Shown here one piece after another: positions 1-7,971 of a stretch of DNA of 54,476 nucleotides; within the stretch, counting starts at the first letter, position 1, and each line of letters opens with the position of its first letter. Source of the DNA: Natronococcus jeotgali DSM 18795 (GTDB lineage: Archaea > Halobacteriota > Halobacteria > Halobacteriales > Natrialbaceae); the NCBI RefSeq assembly GCF_000337695.1, contig NZ_AOIA01000144.1, positions 18,918-73,393 on the forward strand, given 5' to 3'. Both the position numbers and the translations under genes were made by a program. The notes beneath the pieces are model-generated. The model searched no databases, was not told where the DNA came from, and was given only the letters and a program-made list of their open reading frames with translations.

Positions 1-1
1 G

Positions 2-181
2 GGCGTCCACTCGGGGAAGTCCCCGGTCGGGCTCGCGGCCGCCGCGGTCTACGCCGCGGCCCTGCTCACCAACGAGAAGGTCACCCAGAACGACGTCAGC
101 AAGGTCGCCAGCATCTCCGAAGTCACCATTCGGAACCGGTACCACGAGCTGCTCGAGGCCGAGGACGGTCCCGCGATCTAA
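2..181 (+). CDS. tfb: Transcription initiation factor TFB, C-terminal fragment (5' end outside window)
   Basis: This is the last 59 residues of an archaeal transcription factor B, the TFIIB homologue that binds TBP-promoter DNA and recruits RNA polymerase. The visible part (SGKSPVGLAAAAVYAAALL, then NDVSKVASISEVTIRNRYHE) is the end of the second cyclin repeat with its DNA-contacting helix-turn-helix. The zinc ribbon, B-finger and first cyclin repeat lie upstream of the window. Haloarchaea carry several tfb paralogues and the fragment does not show which one this is. The frame is open from the first bases to a TAA stop. Confidence 0.93.
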   Translation, partial: GVHSGKSPVGLAAAAVYAAALLTNEKVTQNDVSKVASISEVTIRNRYHELLEAEDGPAI

Positions 182-334
182 TTGGGGGAGCCGGATCTTC
201 CGCACTCGAGGTTCTGAACCCTCGTTGCCCTCTCGGAATTCGACTCGCCGGTGAGTCCCCCCGGAGGGAATCGTCGGACGCGTTCGCGGGCGGAGCCCGC
301 CGTCGTCGGCCGGCGCTTGCCGGGCAGTACGCGG

Positions 335-1273
335 ATGACCGTCCATCCCGTACGGCTCCGCGTGACCGCATCGAAACCTCCTCTCGAGACGGACGCCTCC
401 CTGCTCGCGTTCGACGGAGCGGCGTCGACCTCGCGGGTCGTCGACGGGGTCCGACTACACGCCGTCGTTGCGGGCGACCCGGACGATCCGCTGGTCGTGT
501 TGTTACACGGCTTTCCGGAGTTCTGGTACGGGTGGCGCGAACAGATCGAACCGCTGGTCGAGGACGGGTATCGGGTCGTGGTACCCGACCAGCGGGGGTA
601 CAACCTGAGCGAGAAACCCCGTGCGGTTCGGGAGTATCGACTTCCGGAACTCTCCCGGGACGTGGCCGAGCTGATCGCGAGCGAGGGGCGCGAGCGGGCT
701 CACGTCGTCGGCCACGACTGGGGCGGCGTCGTCGCCTGGGACCTCGCGTACCGGTACCCCGAGCGGGTCGACCGCCTCGGGATCGTCAACGCGCCGCACC
801 CGACCGCGTACCGCCAGCAACTCCTGTCGAACCCCGAACAGCTCAAGCGCAGCTGGTACGCGATGGCGTTCCAGCTCCCGTGGCTGCCCGAACGGCTCTG
901 TCGGTACGACGGCTTCCGACTCCTCGAGTACGCCCTTCGAGGGACTGCGGCGGAGGGGACGTTCACCGAACGGGAGCTGTCTTACTATCGACGCGCGTGG
1001 CGCCGCGACGGTGCGTTGCGGGGCTCGCTAAACTGGTACCGTGCGCTCGCGCGATATCCGCCCGAGACCCGTCGGGATCCCCTCGAGCAGCCGACGCTCG
1101 TGATCTGGGGAGAGGACGACGTCGCGCTCGTTCCCGAGCTGGGACCCGAGAGCGTCCGATTTTGCGAGCGAGGCCGCCTCGAGCGGCTGCCGGAGACGAG
1201 TCACTGGGTGGTCCACGAGCGGCCCTCGGAGACGACGGCGCTGGTGTGTGACCACCTCTCGGGCGCCGACTGA
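335..1273 (+). CDS. Alpha/beta hydrolase, epoxide hydrolase-like
   Basis: Predicted 312-residue alpha/beta-hydrolase of the epoxide hydrolase / haloalkane dehalogenase branch. Visible motifs are the oxyanion-hole HGFPEFWYGW, DQRGYNLSEKP, the nucleophile elbow GHDWGG (Asp nucleophile), the acid-bearing WGEDDVAL, and the catalytic-base SHWVVHE near the C-terminus. An Asp nucleophile with HGFP favours epoxide hydrolase over esterase; the substrate cannot be read from sequence. I chose the ATG at 335 because the 28 residues added by the start at 251 are Arg/Pro-rich and look like non-coding sequence. The gene stands alone between tfb and a divergent-looking regulator region. Confidence 0.87.
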   Translation: MTVHPVRLRVTASKPPLETDASLLAFDGAASTSRVVDGVRLHAVVAGDPDDPLVVLLHGFPEFWYGWREQIEPLVEDGYRVVVPDQRGYNLSEKPRAVREYRLPELSRDVAELIASEGRERAHVVGHDWGGVVAWDLAYRYPERVDRLGIVNAPHPTAYRQQLLSNPEQLKRSWYAMAFQLPWLPERLCRYDGFRLLEYALRGTAAEGTFTERELSYYRRAWRRDGALRGSLNWYRALARYPPETRRDPLEQPTLVIWGEDDVALVPELGPESVRFCERGRLERLPETSHWVVHERPSETTALVCDHLSGAD

Positions 1274-1414
1274 CGGGGCGGTTCGCTCCGCGATGGGCGA
1301 CCGACGACGATCCTCGAGCCCGCCGTCAGACGCCCGGAGCGGTTACGTACACGCCATTCCCACGACATAGGAATCGTGGAGGTACTATTGGCGCTCTCCG
1401 ACCTAGGTCCGAGC

Positions 1415-1426
1415 CGAACAGGTTCG
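1415..1426. promoter_or_regulatory. Candidate operator CGAACAGGTTCG at the start of the HTH-10 regulator
   Basis: A near-perfect 12-base inverted repeat (one mismatch at the centre) ends one base before the ATG of the regulator at 1428. It matches 11 of 12 bases of the perfect palindrome at 2168-2179 in front of the next operon. A shared site on both promoters suggests that the regulator binds its own promoter and that of the redox operon. This is inference from the two copies only. Confidence 0.45.
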
Positions 1427-1427
1427 C

Positions 1428-2093
1428 ATGGCCCAGGCAACACTCACCGTCACGATGCCCGAACAGATCTGGATCCAGCAGGTCTCGACGGCGTACCCGG
1501 AGGCGACGTTTCGCGTCCTCGCCGCCGTCCCCGGCAACGAGTCGGGGTTCGCCCTCGTCCGTCTCGCCGGACCCGCGGTGTCCGAAATGCTCGACGAGAT
1601 TCGGACTCACCCGCAGATGCTCGAGCTGACGGTCGTCCAGCGCAGCGACCGGGAGGCGACGATCCACTTCGAGACGACGGCCCCGCTGTTGTTGTTCTCC
1701 GCGAAAGAGTCGGGCATTCCGATCGAGCTTCCCGTCGAGATTCGAAACGGCGAGGCCACCGTCGAGGTCACCGGCTCGCGCGAGCGCCTCGCGGAGCTGG
1801 CCGAACAGCTCGAGCAGTTCGGGCTTCGGTACCGCATCGAACAGATCCGCGAGCGTCTCCATCGGAGCCAGCTGCTCTCCGAGCGCCAGCTCGAGGTCGT
1901 CTCCGCCGCCGTCGAGGAGGGGTACTACGACACGCCGCGGCGCTGCTCGCTGACCGAGCTGGCCGGCCACCTCGGCATCGCCAAGTCGACCTGCAGCGAG
2001 ACGCTCCACCGGGCCGAGGAGGCGATCGTCAAGCAGTTCGTCGAGGAGTTGCCGAGCGAGGACCGACTCGAGGAACAGCTCGCGAGCGGCTGA
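1428..2093 (+). CDS. HTH-10 (Bat-type) transcriptional regulator, probable controller of the Fe-S/NrfD operon
   Basis: 221-residue haloarchaeal regulator. Residues 1-150 form the N-terminal domain common to small HTH-10 proteins. Residues about 155-210 form the bacterio-opsin-activator (HTH-10) DNA-binding domain, seen as LSERQLEVVSAAVEEGYYDTPRR followed by SLTELAGHLGIAKSTCSETLHRAEE. Related regulators include Bat and DmsR, which control bacterio-opsin and DMSO reductase. The gene directly precedes, on the same strand, a 4Fe-4S/NrfD operon, so regulation of that operon is the natural guess. Palindromes at 1415-1426 and 2168-2179 are candidate targets. No redox-sensing Cys motif is visible, so the signal is unknown. 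Confidence 0.85.
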   Translation: MAQATLTVTMPEQIWIQQVSTAYPEATFRVLAAVPGNESGFALVRLAGPAVSEMLDEIRTHPQMLELTVVQRSDREATIHFETTAPLLLFSAKESGIPIELPVEIRNGEATVEVTGSRERLAELAEQLEQFGLRYRIEQIRERLHRSQLLSERQLEVVSAAVEEGYYDTPRRCSLTELAGHLGIAKSTCSETLHRAEEAIVKQFVEELPSEDRLEEQLASG

Positions 2094-2167
2094 GAGGGTC
2101 GACGGCGACGATCCCCCCATCGTGACGACGAGGTGGGAGCCGTCCGATCCCGCCGGGGAAGTATACG

Positions 2168-2179
2168 CGAACATGTTCG
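2168..2179. promoter_or_regulatory. Candidate operator, perfect palindrome CGAACATGTTCG
   Basis: A perfect 12-base palindrome lies in the 229-base spacer between the HTH-10 regulator and the Fe-S operon. It pairs with the near-identical site at 1415-1426. A second small inverted repeat, ATGGT-TCAAC-ACCAT, follows at 2211-2225. The spacer is clearly more AT-rich than the flanking genes, as expected of a regulated promoter. Confidence 0.45.
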
Positions 2180-2322
2180 TATCCGTTCTCAGAAGTTGGA
2201 AATCGGCTCGATGGTTCAACACCATCTAGTTGCGAGTGCGGGGTAGAGGATACAGATATGGTTGTATTCAACTACGTACCGACGTGTAATCGAACGGGTT
2301 CGAGGAGAGGTGCTCTCGTCGA

Positions 2323-4065
2323 ATGAGTGCGGACGACGATTCGTTCCATCCGCTCGGCGAGGAGTGGGAAAACGACCTCGAGGGGATGCTCGACGACACC
2401 GAGTACGACACCGACCTCGGGATGGAGATGGCCGAGGACGCCATGCGGGTCACGAGGGGCGAACTCTCCGAGGCCGAGTTCCACGAGAAGTACCACGACG
2501 ACGTGATGGAGGAGTTCGGCGAGGACCAGCGCCCGACCAAGGAGGCCTACGAGAAGGCCCAGAAGGCCCAGGAAGAGGCCAAGGGAACGGTCTCCAAGAT
2601 GCTCTCGAAGTTCGAGGGCGACGGCGAGGAGCCGCGCCGCGACGTGATGAAGAAGATGGGCGCCGGCGCCGCCGCCGTCGGTCTCGGCGCCTGGGGAACC
2701 GTCGACGACGGCGGTCAGGAAGAGGAAGCGCTCGCCGCGGCCGAAGGCGGCGAGGAGGAACCCGGATTCGGCGAGGGCGAGGGCGTCCAGTGGGGGATGG
2801 CCATCGATCTCGAGCGCTGTGACGGCTGTCTCTCCTGTGTTACCGCCTGTTCTTCGGAGAACAATCTCGACCAGGGGGTCAACTGGATGTACGTCCTCCA
2901 GTACGAGGACTCCAGTTCCTCCAACGCGACCAACTCCCAGGTCTCCCGGGGCGCCGGACGAGCTCCGAACCGTCTCGTCCGCCCGTGCCAGCACTGCACC
3001 GACGCGCCGTGTGAGAAGGTCTGTCCGACGACGGCCCGCCACACCCGCGACCAGGACGGGCTGGTTCTGACCGACTACGACGTCTGCATCGGCTGTCGGT
3101 ACTGCCAGGTCGCCTGTCCCTACGGCGTCAACTACTTCCAGTGGGACGAGCCGGACATCTCGACCGAGCAGATCGCCGAGCAACACGACGCCGAACCCGG
3201 GGAAGAGGGCGATCACATGACCGACGACCGCGGCCGCTGGGTCGACAGCCGCGCACCGCGGGGCACCATGAGCAAGTGTACGATGTGCCCGTCCCGACAG
3301 GACGGCCACAAGGGCGAGGAGATGGTCGGCACGACCGCCTGCGAGGACGCCTGTCCGCCGGACGCGATCCAGTTCGGGAACATGCACGACGAGACCAGCG
3401 ACCCGATCCGCTACGCCGAGAACCCGGCCCGCGCTCGGACGCTGGCGCGGGTCAATCCGCCGTCCGCGAGCGACCTCGAGGAGAGCCTCAGCGGCGCCGG
3501 AACCGACGTCGACTCGGTGATCGAGGCGACCGACCTCGAGCAGGAAGATCTCGAGCTCATGGTCGCGATCGACATCGTCACCGACGATCTGGCCGAGACC
3601 GACGGCGACCACGCCCGGTACGAGCAGAACATTCAGGACGCGCTGGACGCGCTCTCCGAGCACGGCCTCGACTTCCAGAGCCAGGAGGTTCTCGCCCAGC
3701 TCAACCTCGCCGACGAGCCGGAGTCGTCCGGCGACGGCGAAAACGGTGGCAACGGCGGAAACGGCGGCGACGGCGAGGAGTTCGAACCGGACCAGCAGCA
3801 GGCCCAGGTCCGACTCGAGCAGTTCGCCGGCACGCCCACGTCGAACTTCCGGCTGCTCGAGGATCAGGGAACCAACCCGAACATCATCTACCTCGGTAAC
3901 GAGCCCGGTCCGGACGCCGAACAGGTCGAGCCGACCGGAACCGGTGCCAACTACGAGGACCTCTCCTACGCTCGCGCGGACGGCGAGTCCGCAAGCCTCG
4001 TCGACAACCGCAAGGAAGTCCTCGACGAGGGCACGGTCGGCGACGCCGGGGTGAGGCTCGGATGA
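2323..4065 (+). CDS. Tat-type 4Fe-4S electron-transfer subunit (DmsB/PsrB-like)
   Basis: 580-residue iron-sulfur protein with four 4Fe-4S sites, built like the electron-transfer subunits of DMSO, polysulfide or nitrite reductases. Cysteines are at about 166/169/172/176, 222/225/230/234, 255/258/261/265 and 319/322/340/344; the last pair are split by an insertion of about 17 residues. Residues 1-100 are very acidic and helical. An internal twin-arginine stretch (PRRDVMKKMG then a hydrophobic Ala/Gly run) begins near residue 105, suggesting Tat export or anchoring with a long cytoplasmic-side leader. Residues 350-580 hold an acidic domain with a Gly/Asn linker near 470. The 3' end overlaps the NrfD gene by ATGA. 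No molybdopterin subunit is adjacent, so the electron acceptor is unknown. Confidence 0.88.
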   Translation: MSADDDSFHPLGEEWENDLEGMLDDTEYDTDLGMEMAEDAMRVTRGELSEAEFHEKYHDDVMEEFGEDQRPTKEAYEKAQKAQEEAKGTVSKMLSKFEGDGEEPRRDVMKKMGAGAAAVGLGAWGTVDDGGQEEEALAAAEGGEEEPGFGEGEGVQWGMAIDLERCDGCLSCVTACSSENNLDQGVNWMYVLQYEDSSSSNATNSQVSRGAGRAPNRLVRPCQHCTDAPCEKVCPTTARHTRDQDGLVLTDYDVCIGCRYCQVACPYGVNYFQWDEPDISTEQIAEQHDAEPGEEGDHMTDDRGRWVDSRAPRGTMSKCTMCPSRQDGHKGEEMVGTTACEDACPPDAIQFGNMHDETSDPIRYAENPARARTLARVNPPSASDLEESLSGAGTDVDSVIEATDLEQEDLELMVAIDIVTDDLAETDGDHARYEQNIQDALDALSEHGLDFQSQEVLAQLNLADEPESSGDGENGGNGGNGGDGEEFEPDQQQAQVRLEQFAGTPTSNFRLLEDQGTNPNIIYLGNEPGPDAEQVEPTGTGANYEDLSYARADGESASLVDNRKEVLDEGTVGDAGVRLG

Positions 4066-5441
4066 GCACGAAGACGCCGACCGAAGCGGACATCCTTCGG
4101 CCGATCCAGAACGTGTCGAAGGGCTACCTCGCGCTGTTCGCGCTCTGTGCGCTGGCGCTTGGTGCCTTCCTCGTCGGCTGGGCCTACCAGCTCCAGCAGG
4201 GACTGATCGTCACCGGCCTCGGCGACTGGGGCTCCGGCGGCGGCGTCACCTGGGGGATGTACATCGGCGCGTTCATCTGGTGGGTCGGGATCGCTCACGG
4301 CGGGATCATCCTCTCCGCTGCGGTCCGACTGCTCGGCATGGAGCGGTACATGCCCGTCGCCCGGATGGCCGAGTTGATGACGATCGCGGGCCTCTCGGCG
4401 GCCGGCTTCTACATTCTGGTCCACATGGGCCGTCCCGACCGGATGGTCACGAGCGTGCTGGGCCACTACCACATCACGGTTAACAACTCGCCGCTGGTGT
4501 GGGACGTGACCGTCATCACCGCGTACTTCGTGCTGACCGCGACCTACCTCGCGCTGACGATTCGGTACGACGTCGTGCGACTTCGCGACCAGCTACCGGA
4601 CCGGTTCAACCCGATCTACAAGGTCCTGACGCTCGGCTACTCCGAGGAGGAAGACGAGGTCGTCGAGCGGATGGTCTGGTGGCTCGCGCTCGCGGTGATC
4701 ATCATGGCTCCGCTGTTGCTCCACGGCGGCGTCATCCCGTGGCTGTTCGCGCTGCTGCCGTCGATGCCCGCCTGGGAGGGCGGCATTCAGGGGCCGACGT
4801 TCCTCTCGATCGCGCTCATGTCCGCGATCAGCGGCATCACCCTCGCCGCCTACGGCTTCCGTCGTGCGTACGACTGGGACCACATCATCACCGACGACAT
4901 CTTCCGCGGGCTCTTGCTGTGGCTCGGGTTCTTCTGTATGCTGTTCCTCTGGTTCCAGCTCCAGTTCGCCGTCAACGGGCTGTTCAAGGCGCCGATCGCT
5001 CGAGCCGAGGCGACCCAGGCGAAGGTCGGCAGTCCGATCTACCGGGTCGCGATCGGCATGATCGGACTCTCGCTGGCGTACATCTTCGCGACGATCATCC
5101 GTCCGGCGCTGTTCAGCAAGAAGCGGGCGTTGATCGTCAGCGTGGCCGTGCTCGCGGCGACGTTCACCGAGAAGCTCCTGTTCGTCGTCGAAGGGTTCCT
5201 CCATCCAGTCTTCACCCTCTACGAGGCGACCCCCGGCGAGTACTTCCCGAGCGCCATCGAGTGGATGTCCCTGGCGGGAACCATCGGCCTCGTGGTGCTG
5301 GTCTTCCTGACGGTCTCGAAGGTCGTCCCCATCGTGGAACTCCACGCGATCGAGCACCTCCGCGGGGGACACGGACACAGTCACGAACACGAGCACGAAC
5401 CGGTAGAAGAAAGTACGAAGAAACCGGAGGTTGAAGCATGA
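4062..5441 (+). CDS. nrfD: NrfD/PsrC-family quinone-interacting membrane subunit
   Basis: 459-residue polytopic membrane protein of the NrfD/PsrC family, which passes electrons between membrane quinones and an attached Fe-S subunit. About nine to ten hydrophobic segments are visible. Family hallmarks include the WWVGIAHGG stretch near residue 70 and the HMGRPDRM motif near residue 125. The C-terminus is a hydrophilic tail rich in His (GHGHSHEHEHEP), which could bind metal and is not needed by the family fold. It overlaps its neighbours by 4 bases on both sides, so the three genes form one operon. Its partner is almost certainly the Fe-S protein encoded just upstream. Confidence 0.9.
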   Translation: MSTKTPTEADILRPIQNVSKGYLALFALCALALGAFLVGWAYQLQQGLIVTGLGDWGSGGGVTWGMYIGAFIWWVGIAHGGIILSAAVRLLGMERYMPVARMAELMTIAGLSAAGFYILVHMGRPDRMVTSVLGHYHITVNNSPLVWDVTVITAYFVLTATYLALTIRYDVVRLRDQLPDRFNPIYKVLTLGYSEEEDEVVERMVWWLALAVIIMAPLLLHGGVIPWLFALLPSMPAWEGGIQGPTFLSIALMSAISGITLAAYGFRRAYDWDHIITDDIFRGLLLWLGFFCMLFLWFQLQFAVNGLFKAPIARAEATQAKVGSPIYRVAIGMIGLSLAYIFATIIRPALFSKKRALIVSVAVLAATFTEKLLFVVEGFLHPVFTLYEATPGEYFPSAIEWMSLAGTIGLVVLVFLTVSKVVPIVELHAIEHLRGGHGHSHEHEHEPVEESTKKPEVEA

Positions 5442-5749
5442 TTCCGGCACTTTCGAGCGGCCTGTCGTACCTGCTGTACCACGGGTACGACGGCACCGAG
5501 GGCCTGACCGGTTTCCCGAACATCGGGACCTGGCTGATCTTCGCCATCATCCTCGTTCCGGTCTACGTGATGGTCGCCGCGTGGTTCCTCGGCGCACCCC
5601 GCGACACGAGCACCGGACTGCTCGGCGTCTCCTACCTCGTCGGGATCACGGCCCAGATGTGGATCGGCATGTTCATCCTGACGATGATCATCGGAATCCT
5701 GTTCTACGGCGGGATGCCCGAGCCGATCACCGCACCCGGCCCGATGTAG
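5438..5749 (+). CDS. Small membrane protein of the Fe-S/NrfD operon
   Basis: 103-residue hydrophobic protein starting in an ATGA overlap with nrfD. Two clear membrane segments (residues about 29-50 and 63-92) follow a short amphipathic N-terminus. I do not recognise a family. Its position suggests an assembly or anchoring subunit of the Fe-S/NrfD complex. A T-rich stretch at 5771-5776 shortly downstream could be the operon terminator. Confidence 0.75.
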   Translation: MIPALSSGLSYLLYHGYDGTEGLTGFPNIGTWLIFAIILVPVYVMVAAWFLGAPRDTSTGLLGVSYLVGITAQMWIGMFILTMIIGILFYGGMPEPITAPGPM

Positions 5750-5767
5750 GCCGCCCGAGCACCGACC

Positions 5768-5780
5768 CGTCATTTTTCGC
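5768..5780 (+). terminator. Possible T-rich terminator of the Fe-S/NrfD operon
   Basis: CATTTTTCG follows about 20 bases after the last gene of the operon. Archaeal intrinsic termination mainly needs a T-run. The run is only five T residues, so confidence is low. Confidence 0.3.
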
Positions 5781-5906
5781 CGTCGATCTCCGTCGTCTCG
5801 AGTCTCGCGTCCGCTAGCGTTCGTCTCGAGGGATCCCTTGGGTACCGAACCATCACACGTATCCCGTTGCACCCCTTACCGGTTTTCGAGCACACCCCGA
5901 CACAGT

Positions 5907-6998
5907 ATGAGCATTACAGAATACGAACTCAAGATCGAACTCGAGGGCATCGAAGATCCGGACATCGGCGAGGACATCGTCACGCTCGGCCTGGTCAACG
6001 ACGTCACGATCGACGACGAGACCGCCCGGATCTCGCTGGCGTTCAACACGCCCTACGCCCCCTCCGAGATGGAGATCGGGAACCGGATCCGGGAGGTCTG
6101 CGAGGAGGCCGGTCTCGAGGCCGATCTGCGCGCCCACGCCGGCGCGGAACACGGTTTCGACGACGAGGTTCTCCCCCGGGTTCGAAACGTCATCGCGGTC
6201 TCCTCGGGGAAAGGCGGCGTCGGCAAGACGACCGTCGCGGCCAACATCGCGGCCGGCCTCGAGAAACGCGGCGCGATGGTCGGCATCCTCGACGCGGACA
6301 TCCACGGCCCGAACATCCCCCGCATCCTCCCCGTCGAGAGCGACCCCGGCGTCACGCCCAACGAGGACATCGTCCCGCCCCGCTCGGACGGCGTCCGCGT
6401 GATCAGTATGGGCTTTATGACCGAGGACGAGGACGATCCCGCCATTCTGCGGGGACCGATGGTCAACAAGTTCATGATGAAGTTCCTCGAGGGCGTCGAG
6501 TGGGGTCAACTCGACTACCTCGTCGTCGACCTCCCGCCGGGGACGGGCGACGCCACGCTGAACCTGCTGCAGTCGATGCCCGTGACGGGCGCGGTCGTCG
6601 TCACGACGCCCCAGGAGATGGCGCTTGACGACACCCGCAAGGGCGTCCAGATGTTCAACAAACACGACACGCCCGTGCTGGGGATCGTCGAGAACATGAG
6701 TTCGTTCGTCTGTCCGAGCTGTGGCGACCAGCACGGGCTGTTCGGAACCGAAGGCGCCGACACGATCTCGGAGAAGTACGACGTCCCGCTGGTCGGTCGG
6801 GTGCCGATCCACCCCGATTTCGGCGCGGAGGGCAGCAAGGGAACCCTCGTCAAGGACGACGACAGCGAGGTCCAGGACATCCTCGAGGAGATGGTCGCCA
6901 ACGTCGCCGACCGCGTCGGGGAAGCCAACCGCCGCACCGTCTCGGAGAACACCGCCGACGAACCCGACGACGCCCTGCCGACCGAAGTCGAGGACTGA
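5907..6998 (+). CDS. Mrp/NBP35-family P-loop ATPase, Fe-S cluster carrier
   Basis: 363-residue Mrp/ApbC protein that assembles and delivers 4Fe-4S clusters in the cytoplasm. Residues 1-80 form the MIP18/DUF59-like domain. The deviant Walker A GKGGVGKTT is at residues 101-109, the Walker B region is YLVVDLPPGTGDATL, and the cluster-binding CPSC sits near residue 260. I chose the ATG at 5907 because MSITEYEL begins the conserved domain; the longer reading from 5838 adds an unconserved leader. It follows the Fe-S/NrfD operon on the same strand, but the gap of about 150 bases makes it a separate unit. Confidence 0.92.
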   Translation: MSITEYELKIELEGIEDPDIGEDIVTLGLVNDVTIDDETARISLAFNTPYAPSEMEIGNRIREVCEEAGLEADLRAHAGAEHGFDDEVLPRVRNVIAVSSGKGGVGKTTVAANIAAGLEKRGAMVGILDADIHGPNIPRILPVESDPGVTPNEDIVPPRSDGVRVISMGFMTEDEDDPAILRGPMVNKFMMKFLEGVEWGQLDYLVVDLPPGTGDATLNLLQSMPVTGAVVVTTPQEMALDDTRKGVQMFNKHDTPVLGIVENMSSFVCPSCGDQHGLFGTEGADTISEKYDVPLVGRVPIHPDFGAEGSKGTLVKDDDSEVQDILEEMVANVADRVGEANRRTVSENTADEPDDALPTEVED

Positions 6999-7034
6999 AG
7001 GCGCGCCGAGTGCCGTTTTTGTCGTCGCCGTTCG

Positions 7035-7862
7035 CTACGCGTCCCCGCGAGCGGCGGCCACGAGCGCCGCGACGCGTTCGCGCGAAACCGGGTTCGTCGT
7101 CTCGCCGCCCTCCTTGAGCGCGGTGCCGACGACGACGCCGTCGGCGCCCGCCGCGAAACAGTCCCGGACCGTCTCCGGGGCGACGCCGCTGCCGACGAAC
7201 GTCGGTACCCCGAGTCCCCGATCTGAGAGCGCGCCGGCGACCCGTTCGACGTCCTCGAGTGCCGTCGCCGCGCCGGTGCCGGGACCGGAGACGACGAGCC
7301 CGTCGGCTCGGCCGCGCTCGGCGGCCTCGAGGGCCGCCCGCCGGACGTCGTCGGCGCCGACGGGCGTCGCGTGTTTGACGTGGACGTCCGCGAGAACGGC
7401 CACGTCGGCGTCGATGCGCTCACGGAGCCGCAGCGTCTCGTGAGCGCGGCCTTCCAACACTCCCTGGTCGGTCGCCGCGGCGCCGACGTGGCCGTTCACG
7501 CGGACGAACTCGGCGCCGACCGCGGCGGCGACCGACAGCGCCGCTTCGGCGTCGTTGCGGAGCACGTTGATCCCGATCGGGAGGTCGACGGCGCCCGCGA
7601 CCCGGGTCGCGATCGCTGCCATCTCCGCGACCGTGTGGGTCGGCACGTCCTCGGGGTGAAAGGGTGCGTCGCCGAAGTTCTCGAGGACGATCCCGTCGAC
7701 CCCGCCGGCCTCGAGGGTTCGGGCGTCCGCGAGCGCGCGGCGCCGGATCGACTCCCGGCCGCCGTCCGCGTCGTACCCCGGGGCGCCGGGAAGGGCCGGG
7801 AGGTGGACCATTCCGAGGACGGGACGGGCGGCGTCGAACCGATCGAGGAAGTCGCTGTCCAT
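7035..7862 (-). CDS. BtpA/SgcQ-family TIM-barrel protein
   Basis: 275-residue member of the BtpA/SgcQ family (COG0434). It opens with RPVLGMVHLPALPGAPGY and contains GVDGIVLENFGDAPF, GINVLRNDAEAALSVAA and the C-terminal phosphate-site-like GSGVAPETVRDCFAAGADGVVVGTALK. BtpA is needed for photosystem I stability in cyanobacteria, but archaeal members have no settled function; the fold suggests a phosphorylated-sugar or nucleoside-type ligand. The ATG at 7862 places MDSDFLDRF at the N-terminus and fits the family better than the start 45 bases upstream. It is transcribed toward the end of the Mrp gene and divergently from the OYE gene. Confidence 0.85.
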   Translation of the reverse strand: MDSDFLDRFDAARPVLGMVHLPALPGAPGYDADGGRESIRRRALADARTLEAGGVDGIVLENFGDAPFHPEDVPTHTVAEMAAIATRVAGAVDLPIGINVLRNDAEAALSVAAAVGAEFVRVNGHVGAAATDQGVLEGRAHETLRLRERIDADVAVLADVHVKHATPVGADDVRRAALEAAERGRADGLVVSGPGTGAATALEDVERVAGALSDRGLGVPTFVGSGVAPETVRDCFAAGADGVVVGTALKEGGETTNPVSRERVAALVAAARGDA

Positions 7863-7971
7863 ACCCGCACTGTCGTCCCGAGGGGAATAAGCGACCCGTT
7901 CTCTCACCCCATACCGGCAAGAGCCTCGGTATTCGGGGTCGTTACCCCTCGAGAACGGCTACCCCCGGTCG

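Noticed and set aside
251-334. Longer start of the epoxide-hydrolase-like gene
   Set aside because: The added 28 residues are Arg/Pro-rich and lie before the conserved domain; the ATG at 335 is more natural.
2168-2179. Similarity of CGAACATGTTCG to eukaryotic hormone-response elements
   Set aside because: Coincidental; the biological context is a haloarchaeal redox operon.
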